From: Chamaelirium japonicum
Taxonomy: Eukaryota > Streptophyta > Magnoliopsida > Liliales > Melanthiaceae
Assembly: GCA_947650365.1 (NCBI GenBank)
Contig: CANTAL010000141.1
Coordinates: 744,001 to 808,000, forward strand
Length of the DNA stretch: 64,000 nt
Direction of reading: 5' to 3'
The position numbers were made by a program, and so were the translations under genes. The notes under the pieces were generated by a model that did no database searches, was not told the origin of the DNA, and was given only the letters and a program-made list of their open reading frames with translations. Shown piece after piece: positions 29,201 through 43,790 of this stretch. The first letter of the stretch is position 1; every line of letters begins with the position of its first letter.

Positions 29201-32200
29201 AATAAATTAGAATGGATCGTATGAATGAAATAGAATGGATCGTACGAAGGAATTACAATGGATACATTCGTGCGAAAGAATTAGAATGGATTGTACGATG
29301 AATTAGAATGGATACATTCGTGCGAATGAATTAGAATGGATCGTGCTAATGAATTAGAATGGATTAGAATGGATCGTACGAATGAATTAGAATGGATACA
29401 TTCGTGCAAATGAATTAGAATGGATTGTACGATGAATTAGAATGGATACATTCGTGCGAATGAATTAGAATGGATCGTGCTAATGAATTAGAATGGATCA
29501 TACGAATGATCCATTCTAATTCATTCGTACGATCCATTCTATTTCATTCGTACGATCCATTCTTACTCATTCGTACGACCCATTCTAATTCATTTGCACG
29601 AATGTATCCATTCTAATTCATTCGTACGATCCGTTCTAATTTATTCGCACGATCCATTCTAATTCATTCATACGATCCATTCTAATTCATTCATACGATT
29701 TATTCTAATTCATTCATACGATCCATTCTATTTCATTCGTACGATCCATTCTTACTCATTCGTACGATCCATTCTAATTCATTCTCACGAATGTATCCAT
29801 TCTAATTCATTCGTACGATCCATTCTAATTCATTCGCACGATTCATTCTAATTCATTCATACGATCCATTCAAATTCATTCGTACGATCCATTAAAATTC
29901 ATTCGCACAATCTATTCTAATTCATTCGTACGATCTATTCTAATTCATTAGCACGATCCATTCTAATTCATTCGTATGATCCATTCTATTTCTTTCGTAC
30001 GATCCATTCTTACTAATTCGTACGATCCGTTCTAATTCATTCGCACGAATGTAACCATTCTAATTCATTCGTACGATCCATTGTAATTCATTCGCACGAT
30101 CCATTCTAATTCATTCATACGATCCATTCTAATTCATTCGCATGAATGTATCCATTCTAATTCATTCGTACGATCCATTCTAATTCATTCGTACGATCTA
30201 TTCTAATTCATTAGCACGATCCATTCTAATTCATTCGTACGATCCATTCTATTTCATTTGTACGATCCATTCTTACTTATTCGTACGATCCATTCTAATT
30301 CATTCGCATGAATGTATCCATTCTATTCTAATTTATTTGTACGATCCATTCTAATTCATTCGTACGATCCATTCTAATTCATTCGTACGATCCATTCTAA
30401 TTTCATTCGCACGATCCATTCTAATTCATTCATACGATCCATTCTAATTCATTCAAACAATCCATTCTAATTCCTTCCCACGAATGTTTCCATTCTAATT
30501 CTTTTGTACGATCCACCCTAATTCCTTCGTATGATCCATTCTAATTCATTCGCACAAATGTATCCATTCTAATTCATTCGTACGATCCATTCGAATTCAT
30601 TCATACGATCCATTCTAATTCATTCATACGATCCATTCTAATTCATTCACACGAATGTATTCATTCGCACAATCTATTCTAATTCATTCGTACGATCTAT
30701 TCTAATTCATTAGCACGATCCATTCTAATTCATTCGTACGATCCATTCTATTTCATTCGTACGATCTATTCTAACTCATTCGTACGATGCATTCTAATTC
30801 ATTCGCACGAATGTATCCATTCTAATTCATTCGTACGATCCATTCTAATTCATTCGCACGATCCATTCTAATTCATTCATACGATCCATTCTAATTCATT
30901 CGTACGATCCATTCTAATTCATTCGCACAATCTATTCTAATTCATTCGTATGATCCATTCTATTTCAATCGTACAATCCATTCTTACTCATTCGTACGAT
31001 CCATTCTAATTCATTCACACGAATGTATCCATTCTAATTCGTTCGTAAGATCCATTCTAATTCATTTGCATGATCCATTCTAATTCATTCATACGATCCA
31101 TTCTAATTTATTCGTATGATCCATTCTAATTCATTCACACGATACATTCTAATTCATTCATACTATCCATTCTAATTCATTTGTACGATCCATTCTAATT
31201 CATTCGTACGATCCATTCTAATTCATTAGCACTATCCATTCTAATTCATTCATACGATCCATTCTATTTCATTCGTATGATCTATTCTAATTCATTCATA
31301 CGATCCATTCTATTTCATTCGTACGATCCATTCTTACTCATTCATACGATCCAATCTAATTCATTCGCACGATCCAATCATATTCATTCGTACGATCCAT
31401 TCTAATTCATTCGTATGATCCATTCTATTTCATTCATACGATCCATTCTTACTCATTCGTACGATCCATTCTAATTCATTCGCATGAATGTATCCATTCA
31501 AATTCATTCGTACGATCCATTCTAATTCATTCGCTCGATCCTTTCTAATTCATTCATACGATCCATTCTAATTCATTCGTATGATCCATTGTAATTCATT
31601 CATATAATCCATTCTAATTCTTTTGCACGAATATATACATTCTAATTCATTCGTACGATCCATTCTAATTCATTCGCACGATCCATTCTAATTCATTCAT
31701 ACGATCCATTCTAATTCATTCGTACGATCCATTCTAATTCATACGTACGATCCATTCGAATTCATTCATACGATCCATTCTAATTCATTCATACGATCCA
31801 TACTAATTCATTCGCACGAAAGTATCCATTCTAATTCATTCGTACGATCCATTCTAATTCATTCGCACGATCCAATCTAATTCATTCGCACGATCCATTC
31901 TAATTCATTCATACGATCCATTATATTCCATTCGTACAATCCATTCTTACTCATTCTTACGATCCAGTCTAATTCATTCGCATAAACGTATCCATTCTAA
32001 TTCATTCATACGATCCATTCTAATTCATTCGCACGATCCATTCTAATTCATTCATACGATCCATTCTAATTCATTCGTACGATCCATTCAAATTCATTCA
32101 TACGATCCATCCTATTTCATTCGTATGATCCATTTTTACTCATTCGTATGATCCATTCTAATTCATTCGGACGAAAGTATCCATTCTAATTCATTCATAC

Positions 32201-35200
32201 GATCCATTCTAATTCATTCGCACGATCCATTCTAATTCATTCATACGATCCATTCTAATTCATTCGTACGATCCATTCTAATTCATTCGTACGATCTATT
32301 CTAATTCATTCGTACGATCCATACTAATTCATTAGGACGATCCATTCTAATTCATTCGTACGATCCATTCTATTTCATTCATACGATCCATTCTTACTGA
32401 TTCGTACGATCCATTCTAATTCATTCGCACGAATGTATCCATTCTAATTCATTCGTACGATCCATTCTACTTCATTCGCACGATCCAATCTAATTCATTC
32501 ATACGATCCATTCTAATTCATTCATACGATCCATTCTAATTCATTCGCACGAATGTATCCATTCTAATTCATTCGTACGATCCATTCTAATTCATTCGCA
32601 TAACCTATTCTAATTTATTCGTACGATCCATTCTAATTCATTAGCACGATCCATTCTAATTCATTTATACGATCCATTCTATTTCATTCGTACGATCCAT
32701 TCTAACTCATTCGTACGATCCATTCTAATTCATTCGCACGAATGTATCCATTCTATTCTAATTCATTCGTGCGATCCATTCTAATTCATTCGCACGATCC
32801 ATTCTAATTCATTCATATGATCCATTCTAATTCATTCGTACGATCCATTCTAATTCATTCGCACGATCCATTATAATTCATTCATACGATACATTCTAAT
32901 TCATTCATACAATCCATTCTAATTCTTTCGCATGAATGTATCCATTCTAATTCATTCGTACGATCCAACCTAATTCCTTCGTATGATCCATTCTAATTCA
33001 TTCGCATGAATGTATCCATTCTAATTCATTCGTACGATCCATTCGAATTCATTCATACGATCCATTCTAATTCATTCATACGATCCATTCTAATTCATTC
33101 GCACGAATGTATTCATTCAGACAATCTATTCTAATTCATTCATACGATCCATTCTAATTCATTAGCACGATCCATTCTAATTCATTCGTACGATCCATTC
33201 TATTTCATTCGTACGATCCATTCTTAGTCATTCGTAAGATCCATTCTAATTCATTCGCACGAATGTATCCATTCTAATTCAGTCATACAATCCATTCTAA
33301 TTCATTCGCACGATCCATTCTAATTCATTCATACGATCCATTCTAATTCATTCGTATGATCCATTCTAATTCATTCGCATAATCTATTCTAATTCATTCG
33401 TACAATCCATTCTAATTCATTAGCATGATCCTTTCCAATTCATTTGTACGATCCATTCTATTTCATTCGTACGATCCATTCTTATTCATTCGTACGATTC
33501 ATTCTAATTCATTTGCATGAATGTATGCATTCTATTTCATTCGTACGATCCATTCTAATTCATTCGCACGATCCATTCTAATTCATTCGTACGATCCATT
33601 CTACTTCATTCGTACGATCCATTCTAATTCATTCACACGATCCATTCTAATTCATTCATACGATCCATTCTAATTCATTTATACAATCCATTCTAATTCT
33701 TTCGCACGAATGTATCCATTCTAATTCATTCGTACAATCCACCCTAATTCCTTCGTATGATCCATTCTAATTCATTCGCACGAATATATCCATTCTAATT
33801 CATTCGTACGATCCATTCGAATTCATTTATACGATCCATTCTAATTCATTCGCACGATCCATTCTAATTCATTCATACGATCCATTCCAATTCATTCGTA
33901 TGATCCATTCTAATTCATTCGCATGATCCATTCTAATTCATTCGCATGATCCATTCTAATTCCTTCGTATGATCCATTCTATTTCATTTGTATGATCCAT
34001 TCTAATTCCTTCGTACGATCTATTCTAATTCATTCCCATAAATGTATCCATTCTAATTCATACGTACGATCCATTCTTACTCATTCGTACGATCCATTCT
34101 AATTCATTCGCTCGATCCATTCTAATTCATTTGCACGATCCATTCTAATTCATTCATACAATCCATTCTAATTCTTTTGCACGAATATATCCATTCTAAT
34201 TCCTTCGTACGATCCATTCTAATTCCTTCGTACGATCCATGATAATTCCTTCGTACGATCCATTCTAATTCCTTCGTACGATCCATTCTATTTCATTCGT
34301 ATGATCCATTCTAATTCCTTCGTACGATCCATTCTAATTCATTCCCATGAATGTATCCATTATAATTCCTTCGTACGATTCATTCTAATTCATTGGTACG
34401 ATCCATTCTTTCGTATGTATCCATTCTAATTTATTCGTACAATCCATTCTAATTTATTCGCACGATCCATTCTAATTCATTCATATGATCCATTCTAATT
34501 CATTCGCACGATCCATTCTAATTCATTCTTACGATCCATTCTAATTCTTTCATACGATCAAGTCTAATTCATTCGCACAATCTATTCTAATTCATTCGTA
34601 TGATCCATTCTAATTCATTAGCATGATTCATTCTAATTTATTCGTACGATCCATTCTATTTCGTTCGTACGATCCATTCTTACTCATTCGTACAATCCAT
34701 TCCAATTCATTCGCACGATCCATTCTAATTCATTCATACGATCCATTCTATTTTATTCGTACGATCCATTCTTACTCATTCGTACGAATGAATTAGAATG
34801 AATCGTATGAATGAATTAGAATGGATCGTGCGAATGAATTAGAATGGATCATATGAATGAAATAGAATGGATCGTACGAATGAATTAGAATGGATCGTAT
34901 GAATGAATTAGAATGGATCGTACGAATGAATTAGAATGGATCGTATGAATGAATTAGAATGGATCATGCGAATGAATTAGAATGGATCGTACGAATAAAT
35001 AAGAATGGATCGTGCGAAAGAATTAGAATGGATCATGCTATTTCATTCATACGATCCATTCTAATTCATTCGTACGAACTATTCTAATTCATTCGCACAA
35101 TCTATTTTAATTCATTCGTACGATCCATTCTAATTCATTCGCACGATCCATTCTAATTCTTTTTCACGATCCATTCTAATTCATTCATATAATCCATTTT

Positions 35201-38200
35201 AATTCTTTCGCAAGAATGTATCCATTGTAATTCATTCGTACGATCCACGCAAATTCCTTCGTATGATCCATTCTAATTGATTCACACGATCCATTCTAAT
35301 CCATTCATGCGATCCATTCTAATTCATTCATACAATCCATTCTAATTCTTTCGCTCGAATGTATGCATTCTAATTCATTCGTACGATCAACCCTAATTCC
35401 TCCGTATGATCCATTCTAATTCATTCGCACGAATGTATCCATTCTAATTCATTCGTACGATCCATTAGAATTCATTCATATGATCCATTCTAATTCATTC
35501 ATACGATCCACCCTAATTCCTTCGTATATTCCATTCTAATTCATACGCACGATCCCTTCTAATCCATTCATGCGATCCATTCTAATTCATTCATACAATC
35601 AATTCTAATTCTTTCGCACGAATGTATGCATTCTAATTCATTCGTACGATCAACCCTAATTCCTTCGTATGATCCATTCTAATTCATTCGCACGAATGTA
35701 TCCATTTTAATTCATTCGTACGATCCATTCTAATTCATTCGTACTATCCACCCTAATTCCTTCATATGATCCATTCTAATTCATTCGCACGAATGTATCC
35801 ATTCTAATTCATTCGTACGATCCATTCGAATTCATTCATACGATCCATTATAATTCATTCATACGATCCACTCTAATTCATTCGCACGAATGTATCCATT
35901 CTAATTCATTCGTACGATCCATTCTAATTCATTCGCACGATCCAATCTAATTCATTTGCACGATCCATTCTAATTCATTCGTACGATCTATTCTATTTCA
36001 TTCGTACGATCCATTCTTACTCATTCGTACGATCCATTCTAATTCATTCGCATGAATGTATCCTCATTCCCACGATCCAATCTAATTCATTTGCACGATC
36101 CATTCTAATTCATTCATACAATCCATTCTAATTCTTTCGCACCAATGTATCCATTGTAATTCATTCGTACGATCCACCCTAATTCCTTCGTATGATCCAT
36201 TCTAATTCATTCGCACGAATGTATCCATTCTAATTCATTCGTACGATCCATTCAAATTCATTCATACGATCCATTCTAATTCAATCATACGATCCATTCT
36301 AATTTATTCGCACGAATGTATCCATTCTAATTCATTTGTACGATCCATTCCAATTAATTTGCACAATCTATTCTAATCCATTCGTACGATCCATTCTAAT
36401 TCATTCGCACGATCCATTCTAATTCATTTGCACGATCCATTCTAATTCATTCATACAATCTATTCTAATTCTTTTGCACAAATGTATCCATTCTAATTCA
36501 TTCATACGATCCATTCTAATTCCTTCATATGATCCATTCTAATTCCTTCGTACGATTCATTCTATTTCATTCGTATGACCCATTCTAATTCCTTCGTACG
36601 ATCCATTCTAATTCATTACCATGAATGTATCCATTCTAATTCATACGTACGATCCATTCTAATTCATTCATACGATCCTTTCTAATTCATTCGCACGATC
36701 TATTCTAATTCATTCGTACGATCCATTCTGATTCATTCATACGATCCTTTCTAATTCATTCGCACGAATGTATCCATTCTGATTCATTCGTGCGATCCAT
36801 TCTAATTCATTCTAATCCATTCTAATTCATTTGTACGATCCATTCTAATTTCATACGTACGATCCATTCTAATTCATTATAATTCATACATATGATCCAT
36901 TCTAATTCATTCGCACGAATGTATCCATTCTAATTCATTCGTTTGATCCATTCTAATTCATTCGCACGAATGTATCCATTCTAATTCATTCTAATTCCTT
37001 CGTATGATCCATTCGTACGATCCATTCTAATTCCTTCGCACGAAAAAATCCATTCGAATTCATTCGTACGTACGATCCATTCTAATTCATTCGCACGATC
37101 CATTCTAATTCATTCATACGATCCATTCTAATTCATTCATACAATCCATTCTAATTCTTTCGCACGAATGTATCCATTCTAATTCATTCATACAATCCAT
37201 TCTAATTCTTTCGCACGATCCATTCTAATTCCTTTGTACGATCCATTCTAATTCATTCATACGATCCATTCTAATTCATTCGCACCATCCATTCTAATTC
37301 ATTCATACGATCCTTTCTAATTCATTTATACAATCCATTCTAATTCTTTCGCACGAATGTATCCATTCTAATTCATTCGTACGATCCACCCTAATTCCTT
37401 CGTATGATCCATTCTTATTCATTCGCACGAATGTATCCATTCTAATTCATTCGTACAATCTATTCGAATTCATTCATACGAACCATTCTAATTCATTCAT
37501 ACGATCCATTCGAATTCATTTATGCGATCCATTCTAATTCATTCATACGATCCATTTTAATTCATTCGCACGAATGTATTCATTCACACAATCTATTCTA
37601 ATTCATTTGTACGATCCAGTCTAATTCATTAGCACGATCCATTCTAATTCATTCGTATGATCCATTCTATTTCATTCGTACGATCCATTCTTACTCATTC
37701 GTATGATCCATTCTAATTCATTAGCACGAATGTATCCATTGTAATTCATTCGTACGATCCATTCTAATTCATTCGCCCGATCCATTCTAATTCATTCATA
37801 CGATCCATTCTAATTCATTAGTACGATCCATTCTAATTCATTCATACGATCGTACGTAGGAATGGATCGTACGATCCATTCTTTTTCATTCGTACGATCC
37901 ATTCAAATTCATACAATCCATTCTAATTTCATTCATACGATCCATTCTAATTCATTCTTACTTATACTAATCATTCGTAAAATCCATTCATATGATCTAA
38001 TCCATTCGTACAATGAATTAGAAAGGATACATTCGTGCGAATGAATTAGAATGGATCGTATGAATGAATTAGATTGGATCATACGAATGAAATAGAATGG
38101 ATCGTACGAATGAATTAGAATGGATCGTGCTAATGAATTAGAATGGATCATACGAATGAATTAGAATAGATTGTGCGGATGAATACATTCGTGCGAATGA

Positions 38201-38594
38201 ATTAGAATGGATCGTATGAATGAATTAGAATGGATCGTATGAATAAATTAGAATGGATCGAATGAATGAATTCGAATGGATCGTACGAATGAATTAGAAT
38301 GGATACATTCGTGCAAATAAATTAGAATGGATCATACGAAGGAAATAGGGTGGATCGTACGAATGAATTAGAATGGATCGTGCTAATGAATTAGAATGGA
38401 TCGTACGAATGAATTAGAATAGATTGTGCGAATGAATTAGAATGGATCGTACGAATGAATTAGAATGGATCGTATGAATGAATTAGAATGGATATTGCGA
38501 ATGAATTAGAATGGATCATACGAATGAATTAGAATGGATACATTCGTGCGAATGAATTAGAATGGATCGTACGAATGAGTAAGAATTAGAATAG

Positions 38595-41055
38595 ATTGTA
38601 TGAATGAATTAGAATGGATCGTATGAATGAATTAGAATGGATCGTGTGAATGAATTAGAATGGATTGGGCTAATGTGTAAGAATGGATCGTATGAATGAA
38701 ATAGAATGGATCGTACGAATCAATTAGAATGGATCGTGCTAATGAATTAGAATAGATCGTACGAATGAATTAGAATAGATTGTGCGAATGAATTAGAATG
38801 GATCGTGCGAATGAATTAGAATGGATACATTCGTGCAAATGAATTAGAATAGATCGTATGAATGAATTAGAATGGATCATATGAATGAATTCTAATGGAT
38901 CGTACGAATGAATTAGAATGGATACATTCGTGCGAATGAATTAGAATGGATCATACGAAGGAATTAGTGTGAATCGTATGAATGAATTAGAATGGATACA
39001 TTCGTACGAATGAATTAGAATGAATCATATGAATTAGAATGGATACATTCGTACGATCCATTCTAATTCATTCATACGATCCATTCTAATTCATTCATAC
39101 GATCCATTCTATTTCATTCGTACGATCCATTCATACTCATTCGTACGATCCATTCGAATTCATTCGTACGATCCATTCTAATTCATTCGCACAATCTATT
39201 CTAATTCATTCGTACGATTCATTCTAATTCATTAGCATGATCCAGTCTAATTCATTCGTACGATCCATTCTATTTCATTCGTATGATCCATTCTTACTCA
39301 TTTGTACGATCCATTCTAATTCATTCGCACGAATGTATCCATTCCAATTCATTCGTACGATCCATTCTATTTTATTCGTACGATCCATTCTAATTCATTC
39401 GTACGATCCATTCTAATTCATTCGCACGAATGTATGCATTCTAATTCATTCGCACGATCCATTCTAATTCGTTCGTACAATCCATTCTAATTAATTCATT
39501 CGTACGATCCATTCTAATTCATTCGTACGATCCACCCTAATTCCTTCGTATGATCCATTCTAATTCGTTCGCATGAATGTATCCATTCTAATTCATTCTA
39601 ATTTATTCGCACGATCCATTCTAATTCATTCATATGATCCATTCTAATTCATTCACGATCCATTCTAATTCATTCGCACGAATGTATCCATTCTAATTCA
39701 TTCGTACGATCCATTCTAATTCATTCGCACAATCTATTCTAATTATTCATACGATCTATTCTAATTCATTCATACGATCTATTCTAATTCATTCGCATGA
39801 TCCATTCTAATTCATTCATACAATCGATCGTGCTAATGAATTAGAATGGATCGTACGAATGAATTAGAATTGATCGTACGAATGAATTATAATGGATCGT
39901 ATGAATGAATTAGAATGGATCGTGCGAATGAATTAGAATGGATCGTACGAATGAATTAGAATGGATACATTCGTGCGAATGAATTAGAATGGATCGTACG
40001 AATGAATTAGAATAGATTGTACGAATGAATTAGAATGGATCGTGCAAATGAATTAGAATGGATACATTCGTGCAAATGAATTAGAATGGATCGTATGAAT
40101 GAATTAGAATGGATCGTATGAATGAATTCTAATGGATCGTACGAATGAATTAGAATGGATACATTCGTGCGAATGAATTAGAATGGATCATACGAAGAAA
40201 TTAGGGTGTATCGTACGAATGAATTAGAATGGATACATTCGTACAAATGAATTAGAATGGATCATATGAATTAGAATGGATACATTCGTAAGGTACATTC
40301 TAATTCATTCATATGATCCATTCTAATTCATTCATACGATCCATTCTATTTCATTCGTACGATCCATTTATACTAATTCGTACGATCCATTCGAATTCAT
40401 TCGTACGATCCATTCTAATTCATTCACACAATCTATTCTAATTCATTCGTACGATCCATTCTAATTCATTAGCACGATCCATTCTAATTCATTCGTACGA
40501 TCCATTCTATTTCATTCGTATGATCTATTCTTACTCATTTGTACGATCCATTCTAATTCATTCGCACGAATGTATCCATTCCAATTCATTCGTACGATCC
40601 ATTCTATTTCATTCGTACGATCCATTCTAATTCATTCATACGATCCATTCTAATTCATTCGCACGAATGTATGCATTCTAATTCATTCGCACGATCTATT
40701 CTAATTCATTCGTACAATCCATTCTAATTAATTCATTTGTACGATCCATTCTAATTCATTCGTACGATCCACCCTAATTCCTTCGTATGATCCATTCTAA
40801 TTCGTTCGCACGAATGTATCCATTCTAATTCATTCGCACGATCCATTGTAATTCATTCATACGATCCATTCTAATTCATTCACGATCCATTCTAATTCAT
40901 TCGCACGAATGTATCCATTCTAATTCATTCGTACGATCCATTCTAATTCATTCGCACAATCTATTCTAATTCATTCATATGATACATTCTAATTCATTCG
41001 TACGATCCATTCTAATTCATTCGCATGATCCATTCTAATTCATTCAGACGATCGA
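38595..41055. repeat. 1.23-kb tandem duplication spanning an inversion
   Basis: The strand-switch motif ATCGATCGTGCTAATGAATT occurs at 39823 and 41051, 1228 bp apart. Flanking landmarks repeat in the same order, including the ATTCTAATGGATCGTACG unit near 38889 and 40127, and CATATGAATTAGAATGGATA near 39028 and 40264. Each copy includes one plus and one minus segment, so an inverted pair was duplicated as a unit. The outer limits are approximate. The first block has a single equivalent at 22207. Confidence 0.75.
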
Positions 41056-43659
41056 TCGTGCTAATGAATTAGAATGGATCGTACGAATGAATTAGAATTG
41101 ATCGTACGAATGAATTATAATGGATCGTATGAATGAATTAGAATGGATCGTGCGAATGAATTAGAATGGATCGTACGAATGAATTAGAATGGATACATTC
41201 GTGCGAATGAATTATAATGGATCGTAGGAATCAGTAAGAATGGATCGTACGAATGAAATAGAATGGATCGTACGAATAAATTAGAATGGATCGTGCGAAT
41301 AAATTAGATTGGATCGTGCGAATGAATTAGAATGGATCGTACGAATGAATTAGAATGGATACATTCGTGCGAATGAATTAGAATGGATACATTCGTGCGA
41401 ATGAATTAGAATGGATCATGCAAATGAATTAGAATGGACCGTACGAGTGAATTACAATAGATCGTATGAATGAATTAGAATGGATCGTACGAATGAATTA
41501 GAATGGATACTTTCGTGTGAAAGAATTAGAATGGATCGTGCTAATTCATTCATACGATCCATTCTAATTCATTCGTACGATCCATTCTAATTCATTCGCA
41601 CAATCTATTCTAATTCATTCGTACGATCCATTCTAATTCATTCGCACGATCCATTCTAATTCATGGATCGTATGAATGAATTAGAGTGGATCATGCGGAT
41701 GAATTAGAATGGATCGTACGAATGAATTAGAATGGATGCATTCGTGCGAAAGAATTAAAATGGATCGTACGGATGAATTAGAATGGATCATACGAAGGAA
41801 TTAGGGTGGATCGTACGAATGAATTAGAATGGATCGTACGAAGGAATTAGAATGGATCGTACGAAGGAATTAGAATGGATACATTCGTGCAAAGGAATTA
41901 GAATAGATACATTTGTGCAAAAGAATTAGAATGGATCATACGAAGGAATTAGGGTGGATCGTACAAATGAATTAGAATGGATAGATTCGTGCGAAAGAAT
42001 TAGAATAGATTGTATGAATTAATTAAAATGGATCGTATGAATGAATTAGAATGGATCGTGCGAATGAATTAGAATGGATCGTATAAATGAATTAGAATGG
42101 ATCGTACGAATGAATTAGAATAGATCGTATGATTGTAATCGAATGGATCGTACAAATGAATTTGAATGGATACATTTGTGCGAATGAATTAGAATGGATC
42201 ATACGAAGGAATTTGGGTGGATCGTACGAATGAATTAGAATAGATACATTCGTGCGAAAGAATTAGAATGAATTAGAACGGATCGTACGAAGGAATTAGA
42301 ATGGATACATTCGTGCGAATGAATTAGAATGGATCGTATGAATGAATTAGAATGGATCGTACGAATGAATTAGAATGGATCGTACGAACGAATTAGAATG
42401 GATCGTGCTAATGAATTAGAATGGATCGTACGAATGAATTAGAATAGATTGTGCGAATGAATTAGAATGGATCGTACGATTGAATTAGATTGGATCGTAT
42501 GAATGAATTAGAATGGATCATGCGAACGACTTAGAATGGATCGTACGATTAATTAGAATGGATACATTCGTGCGAATGAATTAGAATGGATCGTACGAAT
42601 GAGTAAGAATGGATCGTACGAATGAAATAGAATGGATCGTACGAATGAATTAGAATGAATCGTGCTATTGAATTAGAATGGATCGTACGAATGAATTAGA
42701 ATAGATTGTGCGAAAGAATTACAATGGATCGTACGAATGAATTGGAATGGATACATTTGGGCGAATGAATTAGAATGGATCGTATGAATGAATTAGAATG
42801 GATCGTACGAAGGAATTAGAATGGATCATACGAATGAAATAGAATGGATCGTACGAAGGAATTAGAATGGATCGTACGAATGAATTAGAATGGATCATAC
42901 GAATGAGTAAGAATGGATCGTACGAATGAAATAGAATGGATCATATGAATGAATTAGAATGGATCGTGCTAATGAATTAGAATGGATCGTACGAAAGAAT
43001 TAGAATAGATTGTGCGAATGATGAATTAGAATGGATCGTGCGAATGAATTAGATTGGTTCGTGCGAATGAATTAGAATGGATCGTACGAATGAATTAGAA
43101 TGAATACATTCGTGAGAATGAATTAGAATGGATCATATGAATGAATTAGAATGGATCGTATGAATGAATTCGAATGGATCGTACGAAGGAATTAGAATGG
43201 ATCGTACGAATGAATTAGAATGGATCGTATGAATGAATTAGAATGGATCGTGCGAATGAGTTAGAACGGATCGTACGAATGAATTAGAATAGATACATTC
43301 GTGCGAATGAATTAGAATGGATCATACGAATGAGTAAGAATGGATCGTACGAATAAAATAGAATGGATTGTACGAATGAATTAGAATGGGTCGTGCGAAA
43401 GAATTCGATTGGATCGTGCGAATGAATTAGAATGGATCATACGAATGAATTAGAATGGATACATTCGTGCGAATGAATTAAAATGGATCGTACGAATGAA
43501 TTAGAATGGATACATTCGTGCAAATGAATTAGAATGGATCGTGCGAATGAATTAGAATGGATCGTACGAATGAATTAGAATGGATCGTATAAATGCATTA
43601 GAATGGATCGTACGAATGAGTAAGAATGGATCGTACGAATGAAATAGAATGGATCGTAC

Positions 43660-43790
43660 GAATGAATTAGATCATATAATCCATGGGAATGAATAAGAAT
43701 GGATCGTACGAATGAATTCCTTAGCCCGAATGAATTAGAATGGATCATACAAATGGATTGTACGAAGTAATTAGAATGAAGCAGAATGGA
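43660..43790 (-). repeat. Irregular, rearranged monomers inside a minus block
   Basis: Normal minus-orientation monomers are interrupted by pieces that break the 23-bp phase: ATCATATAATCCATGGGAATG, AATTCCTTAGCCCGAATG, ACAAATGGATTGTACGAAG and GAAGCAGAATGG. All are made of satellite-like words, so this looks like a rearrangement scar, not a foreign insertion. Confidence 0.6.
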